The notes beneath the pieces are model-generated. The model was not told where the DNA came from and ran no database searches. It saw nothing but the letters and a program-made list of their open reading frames with translations. A stretch of DNA of 64,000 nt from the NCBI GenBank assembly GCA_035344155.1, contig DAORAL010000028.1:6109-70108 (forward strand). The letters are read 5' to 3'. Positions 60,005 through 64,000 of this stretch are shown here, one piece after another. The stretch's first letter is position 1. Every line of letters begins with the position of its first letter. Both the position numbers and the translations under genes were made by a program. This stretch comes from UBA1845 sp002338715. Its GTDB lineage: Bacteria > Planctomycetota > Phycisphaerae > UBA1845.

Positions 60005-60847
60005 ATGCCTTTACCCGTTCAAAACCGCCGGGTCTTTATCCTTGGAAATTCAGAGAAGGACGAGGTGCCTTCGGCCATGAAGGAAGTCGCCGACCTCGTC
60101 TCGAAGCGGGCGACGCTTGCAGGCACCGGACTGGATTTTGATGGCGGGCCCATCGACGCAGACGTTGTCATCGTATTGGGTGGTGACGGGACGTTGATTT
60201 CAGCCGCGCGATCAATGGGCGACAACCAGCTTCCGCTCATCGGCGTGAACTTCGGAAAGCTGGGTTTCCTCACACCGTTCTCGCTGAAAGAACTGATCGA
60301 ACATTTTGACGAAGTCGTCGCGACCGACGCCCCCACGACCAAACGCACCATGCTCCACGCGAAAGTCGAACGGGCGCAGGACAACTCCGAATTCGAAAGC
60401 CTTTGTTTCAACGATTGCGTCATCCAAGCCGGTCCGCCGTTTCGAATGATATCGCTCGCGGTCGAACTCGACGGTCGGCGTTTGACCCAACTCGATGGCG
60501 ACGGACTCATCGTATGCACCCCGACCGGTTCCACCGCGCACAACATGTCTGCCGGCGGACCCATCGTCTTGGCTGAGGTGGACGGCATGGTCATGACACC
60601 GCTCAACCCACACTCGCTCACCCATCGTCCGATCGTGATTAATGCCGATGGGAAGATCGCGGTCGAACTGACCCAAGCCAACGCGGGCACGACTGCGATC
60701 ATCGATGGCCAAGTCCAATGCCCGCTTCGAGAAGGCGACCGCGTCCACATCCGGGCGGCTGATTTACGCGCGTCAATCGTATTAAATCCGCAAAGCGCCA
60801 AATGGCAGAGCCTCGTCAGCAAACTGCATTGGGGCGTCACAGAATAA
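60005..60847 (+). CDS. nadK: NAD kinase
   Basis: NadK phosphorylates NAD+ to NADP+ with ATP or polyphosphate. The 280-residue protein has the GGDGT motif in VIVLGGDGTLISAARSMG, then IGVNFGKLGFLTPF, FNDCVIQAGPP, DGDGLIVCTPTGSTAHNMSA (CTPTGSTAY-type) and PHSLTHRPIV. All the conserved NadK blocks are seen at typical spacing. The ATG at 60005 follows about 100 bases of gap after dxs; co-transcription is plausible. Confidence 0.95.
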   Translation: MPLPVQNRRVFILGNSEKDEVPSAMKEVADLVSKRATLAGTGLDFDGGPIDADVVIVLGGDGTLISAARSMGDNQLPLIGVNFGKLGFLTPFSLKELIEHFDEVVATDAPTTKRTMLHAKVERAQDNSEFESLCFNDCVIQAGPPFRMISLAVELDGRRLTQLDGDGLIVCTPTGSTAHNMSAGGPIVLAEVDGMVMTPLNPHSLTHRPIVINADGKIAVELTQANAGTTAIIDGQVQCPLREGDRVHIRAADLRASIVLNPQSAKWQSLVSKLHWGVTE

Positions 60848-61296
60848 CCAACCTGCAAGCGTTTGCGTCACGAAACATATGTAGCGTCCGGGCGGTAACC
60901 TCATGCTTGCCAAAACCTTACCCCAGGGTGCGTAAATGGTGTAAGGATGTGTGTTTGCAATCCGGTGCGGTGGAACTTTTGAGGCGTGCCGTTACAATGC
61001 GTTTCTGAAGTATCAAATGGTACAGAGATCGAAAGTGCTGTCCCAAGGCCCATTCGATTTTGCGATGGCGATTCTGCGGTGGATCGATGCCGAGTGTGAT
61101 TTCGGTATTTGCATCAACGCTGCCCCGCGTGGTACCAATCCGAACCCAGATTGAAACGATTCCGGGCTGAAGCGATTCCAGACTGGACGAATCGACACTG
61201 GTTTCAGACCTTGTCAACGAGGCGGTAACGCCCGTCAACTTTTGCTGCCGTCCGCAAAGATGACGCGACCGCCGTATCCGTTTCTGAGTACTGCAC
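60848..61296. other. Intergenic region before pyruvate dehydrogenase genes
   Basis: About 450 bases without a convincing reading frame. I see no tRNA fold or strong palindrome. It probably holds the leader and promoter of the pdh operon; no -35/-10 pair is convincing by eye. Confidence 0.45.
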
Positions 61297-62391
61297 GTGC
61301 CCAAGAAAACAATCGACATCGAACCCAACCTGACGCAACTCGCCATCCTCAACGAACACGGCGAAGTTGACGAAAGCCTTGCGCCGAAACTCGATGGCGA
61401 CACGCTCGTCACCATGTTCCGCAACATGCTCGCCACCCGCCGCCTCGACGAACGCATGATCAACATGCAGCGGCAGGGTCGCATCGGCACCTACGGACCG
61501 TCGCGCGGGCAGGAAGCGTCGCAGGTCGGTACCGCGATGGCCCTTCGCTCCGACGACTGGACCGCCCAGGCATTTCGCGAGATGGGCATGACCCTGACCC
61601 GCGGCTGGAAGATGGACCTGACGCTCTTCTTCTGGGGCGGATACGAAGAAGGCAATGCCGTCGCCGAAGGGCACAATGATTTGCCCATCGCGGTCCCCGT
61701 TGCGAGCCAGACGCTTCACGGCGTGGGCATCGCCTGGGGCATGAAGATCAAAAAGAAAGACTCCGTCTGCATCACCTACATTGGCGACGGTGGCACGAGC
61801 GAAGGCGACTTCCACGAGGCGATGAACTTCGCCGGCGTTTACGATCTGCCGCTGATTTTTATCGTGCAGAACAATCAGTTTGCGATCAGCCATCCGCGGC
61901 GCAAACAAACCAAGTCACGCACACTCGCACAAAAAGCACTGGCTTACGGCTTCGAGGGTGTGCAGGTTGATGGCAATGACGTGCTGGCTGTCTATTCCGC
62001 CACGTGCGATGCGGTGGCCAAAGCCCGCAAAGGGGGCGGACCGACGCTGATCGAATGCGTGACCTATCGCCTCAGCATGCACACGACTGCCGACGACCCG
62101 ACGCGCTATCGCGAAGACAAAGAAGTCAAGGAATGGGAAAAGCGCGATCCGCTGATACGCTTCGCCAAGTACCTGCGAAACAAGGGCGTGCTCGATGACG
62201 AATCGATCGAAGGGATCGAAAACGACATCAAGGACGAAATCGCATCAGCCGTCAAGCGCTACGAAGAATACGAAGGCCTCGACCCGCTTGATTCATTCAA
62301 GTACATCCTCGCCGAGTTACCGCCAGACATTCGCGCTCAACAGGATGAGTTCGTCGCTGCGCTGCAAAATGAAGGAAAAATTAGCCACTGA
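61297..62391 (+). CDS. pdhA: Pyruvate dehydrogenase (2-oxo acid) E1 component, alpha subunit
   Basis: The alpha subunit binds thiamine diphosphate and decarboxylates the 2-oxo acid. The start is GTG 61297 (MPKKTIDIEPNLTQLAILNE). Motifs: MLATRRLDERMINMQRQGRI, YGPSRGQEASQVGTAMAL, ITYIGDGGTSEGDFHEAMNF (TPP/Mg motif) and IFIVQNNQFAISHPRRKQT. The 364-residue length is typical of PDH/BCDH alpha of the Gram-positive type, where alpha and beta are separate genes. It is followed directly by the beta and E2 genes. The substrate could be pyruvate or a branched-chain oxo acid. Confidence 0.9.
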   Translation: MPKKTIDIEPNLTQLAILNEHGEVDESLAPKLDGDTLVTMFRNMLATRRLDERMINMQRQGRIGTYGPSRGQEASQVGTAMALRSDDWTAQAFREMGMTLTRGWKMDLTLFFWGGYEEGNAVAEGHNDLPIAVPVASQTLHGVGIAWGMKIKKKDSVCITYIGDGGTSEGDFHEAMNFAGVYDLPLIFIVQNNQFAISHPRRKQTKSRTLAQKALAYGFEGVQVDGNDVLAVYSATCDAVAKARKGGGPTLIECVTYRLSMHTTADDPTRYREDKEVKEWEKRDPLIRFAKYLRNKGVLDDESIEGIENDIKDEIASAVKRYEEYEGLDPLDSFKYILAELPPDIRAQQDEFVAALQNEGKISH

Positions 62392-62455
62392 CGTTTGGGC
62401 CGGTTCAAAACGGATCAACAAAACGCGCAACGTGGCATTTGGAGATAGGCGTCTC

Positions 62456-63436
62456 ATGGCATCCATCAACATGGTGAAAGCATTGAATCTCGCCCTCGCA
62501 GAGAGAATGCGCGAAGACGACAATGTGACCCTGCTTGGGGAAGACATCGGACAGGACGGCGGCGTGTTCCGCGTCACCGAAGGGTTGCTCGATGAGTTCG
62601 GTTCCGACCGCGTCATCGACACGCCCGTTGCAGAAGCCGGCATCATCGGGGCTGCGATCGGTATGTCCATTTACGGTCTGCGCCCTGTCTGCGAAATGCA
62701 GTTTTCCGGATTCGCCTATCAGGCGTTCCACCAGGTCGAAGGCCATCTGAGTCGCTACCGCACGCGCACCCGTGGGCGCTTCAGCGTTCCGATGGTTGTG
62801 CGCATGCCCTATGGCGGTGGCATCCGCGCCATCGAACACCACAGCGAATCACGCGAAGCGCTTTACGCCCACACCCCCGGGTTGCAGGTGATCGTCCCAT
62901 CCACACCGCGCAATGCCCGCGCGCTGTTGCGGGCGTCGATGCTCAGCCCCGACCCCGTGATCTTCTACGAGCCCAAAGCCCTCTACCGCGCCTTCCGCGA
63001 AGAGGTGCCCGACGAACCCGAAACCCAACCCCTGGGAAAAGCCCGCGTCGTCTGCGAGGGTAGCGATATCACCCTCATCGGATACGGCGCGATGGTTCGC
63101 GTCCTGACCGAAGCCGCCGAGGATCTCAGCGATCAGGACGGCATCAATGCCGAGGTCATCGACCTGATCAGCCTCGCTCCGATGGACACGGAAACGCTGG
63201 TGCAGTCGGTGGCCAAGACCGGCCGGGCGATCGTCGTCCACGAAGGCCCTAGGCGCTGCGGAATCGGTTCGGAAGTCGCAGCCCGGTTGGCCGAAAGCGC
63301 CCTCGACCACCTCGAAGCGCCGGTTAGACGGATCACCGGATATGACGTACAATTCCCCTACTTCGCGCGGGAACGGGCATTCATGCCCAACAGCGACCGG
63401 GTCGTACATGCCGCACGTGAACTGCTCGACTACTGA
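62456..63436 (+). CDS. pdhB: Pyruvate dehydrogenase (2-oxo acid) E1 component, beta subunit
   Basis: ATG 62456 (AGATAGG region, GGAG at 62441) gives 326 residues starting MASINMVKALNLALAERM. Motifs: VTLLGEDIGQDGGVFRVTEG, DTPVAEAGIIGAAIGMSIYG, PVCEMQFSGFAYQAFHQVEG, RMPYGGGIRAIEHHSES and the C-terminal transketolase domain (VVHEGPRRCGIGSEVAARLA). The in-frame extension to 62195 overlaps pdhA and is not family sequence. It forms the alpha2-beta2 E1 with pdhA. Confidence 0.93.
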   Translation: MASINMVKALNLALAERMREDDNVTLLGEDIGQDGGVFRVTEGLLDEFGSDRVIDTPVAEAGIIGAAIGMSIYGLRPVCEMQFSGFAYQAFHQVEGHLSRYRTRTRGRFSVPMVVRMPYGGGIRAIEHHSESREALYAHTPGLQVIVPSTPRNARALLRASMLSPDPVIFYEPKALYRAFREEVPDEPETQPLGKARVVCEGSDITLIGYGAMVRVLTEAAEDLSDQDGINAEVIDLISLAPMDTETLVQSVAKTGRAIVVHEGPRRCGIGSEVAARLAESALDHLEAPVRRITGYDVQFPYFARERAFMPNSDRVVHAARELLDY

Positions 63437-63541
63437 TCGCCCCTTCGCGAAAACAACATCACTTGGATTCATAACGCGGGGTCAGCCAACGCTGCTGGTC
63501 CCGAGGTTCAACGTCTGCTATCGGCGCGGAGACGATTCGAC

Positions 63542-64000
63542 ATGGCGCAGGAATTTCGACTACCGGATTTGGGCGAAGGCATTACCGAAGGACAGATCGT
63601 CCGCATCTTGTGCAAAAAGGGTGATGCCATCACCGAAGATCAAACCATCATGGAAGTCGAGACGGATAAAGCCGCCGTCGAAATCCCCTCGCCGTTCGCC
63701 GGGGTGGCCTCCGAAATCCTCGTCTCCGAAGGACAGACCGTCGCAGTCGGCGAAGTCCTTCTGAAGATCGAAGAGACCAATGGGAGCAGTTCGTCTGGCG
63801 CCGCATCCAAGCCGGCAAGCGAAGCCCCTGCGAAAGACGCATCGCCACAGAAATCCGAGGCGTCAAAGCCCGCACCGCAAGCTGCGGCATCGCCTTCGCC
63901 GTCGCAGGCCACAGGTGCCTCCGGCGCAACACGCACCCGCGCATCTGCCGCACCGGCCATCCGCAAACTCGCCCGCGAAATGGGCGTGGATATCGATTCG
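63542..64000 (+). CDS. pdhC: Dihydrolipoamide acyltransferase (E2), N-terminal part
   Basis: The frame runs off the window end after 153 residues. The lipoyl domain is complete: FRLPDLGEGITEGQIVRIL and TIMEVETDKAAVEIPSPFAG with the lipoyl Lys in ETDKAAVE. An Ala/Pro/Ser-rich hinge follows, and the sequence ends in the start of the peripheral subunit-binding domain (RASAAPAIRKLAREMGVDID). The catalytic domain lies beyond. It is the third gene of the 2-oxo acid dehydrogenase operon; the frame is in direct succession to pdhB with a 105-base gap. Confidence 0.92.
   Translation, partial: MAQEFRLPDLGEGITEGQIVRILCKKGDAITEDQTIMEVETDKAAVEIPSPFAGVASEILVSEGQTVAVGEVLLKIEETNGSSSSGAASKPASEAPAKDASPQKSEASKPAPQAAASPSPSQATGASGATRTRASAAPAIRKLAREMGVDIDS

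Noticed and set aside
1..64000. CRISPR array, rRNA, integrase or prophage
   Set aside because: No regular repeat-spacer pattern, rRNA sequence, integrase or phage structural gene is apparent.

Overview
The window looks like part of a planctomycete chromosome, most likely from a Phycisphaerae-type lineage. This is an inference from gene content, not a database match. The signs are orphan pseudopilin genes with a near-identical GFTLVELLVVVS start, a PEP-CTERM protein and a CAAX-protease-related protein, secreted proteins ending in dockerin-like calcium-loop pairs, a DUF1844 protein, and several membrane proteins carrying a CPxCGYxMxGL...CPECG zinc ribbon. The DNA is GC-rich by eye, with a less GC-rich stretch at about 13.6-17.5 kb. 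I saw no rRNA, tRNA, CRISPR array, insertion sequence or prophage.

Layout: 0-4.7 kb holds secreted and surface proteins plus two pseudopilins. 5-7.4 kb has a flippase-like membrane protein and aroA. 7.4-12.3 kb (minus strand) is a pilus-related cluster: pilT, a membrane-anchored GspE-like protein that has lost its ATPase residues, and a CvpA-like membrane protein. 12.6-19.1 kb is accessory: a pseudopilin, uncharacterised proteins and lipoproteins, and two short palindromic repeats. 19.3-21.7 kb carries proC and a P5C dehydrogenase, followed by infA. 23-42.7 kb mixes a large FG-GAP/NHL secreted protein, TPR proteins, a glycosyltransferase, a rhomboid protease, folP, an ArsR-SRPBCC regulator, a ZIP transporter, a NatAB-like ABC exporter, a TPR-metalloprotease and a matrixin-like protease. 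43-50 kb has clpB, a beta-barrel protein with two tiny peptides, and clpS between two inverted copies of an 80-bp palindromic element. 51.7-55 kb is the selB-selA operon. 55-64 kb runs through three tandem zinc-ribbon membrane proteins into ispA, dxs, nadK and pyruvate-dehydrogenase-type E1 alpha, E1 beta and E2 (cut by the window end).

The most notable observation is a selenium system. On the minus strand at 48433-48663 there is a SelW/Rdx-family gene whose CxxU motif is encoded with an in-frame UGA. It is followed at the expected distance by a hairpin that fits the bacterial SECIS model. SelB and SelA, needed to decode that UGA, are encoded about 3 kb away. A standard gene caller would miss or truncate this gene. 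I did not find selC (tRNA-Sec) or selD in the window.

Other points of interest are the GspE-like pseudo-ATPase, an ArsR-SRPBCC fusion with an operator over its start codon and an internal ribosome binding site, a pair of paralogous secreted proteins that end in different surface signals, and two 44-45 residue paralogous peptides behind an outer-membrane-type protein.
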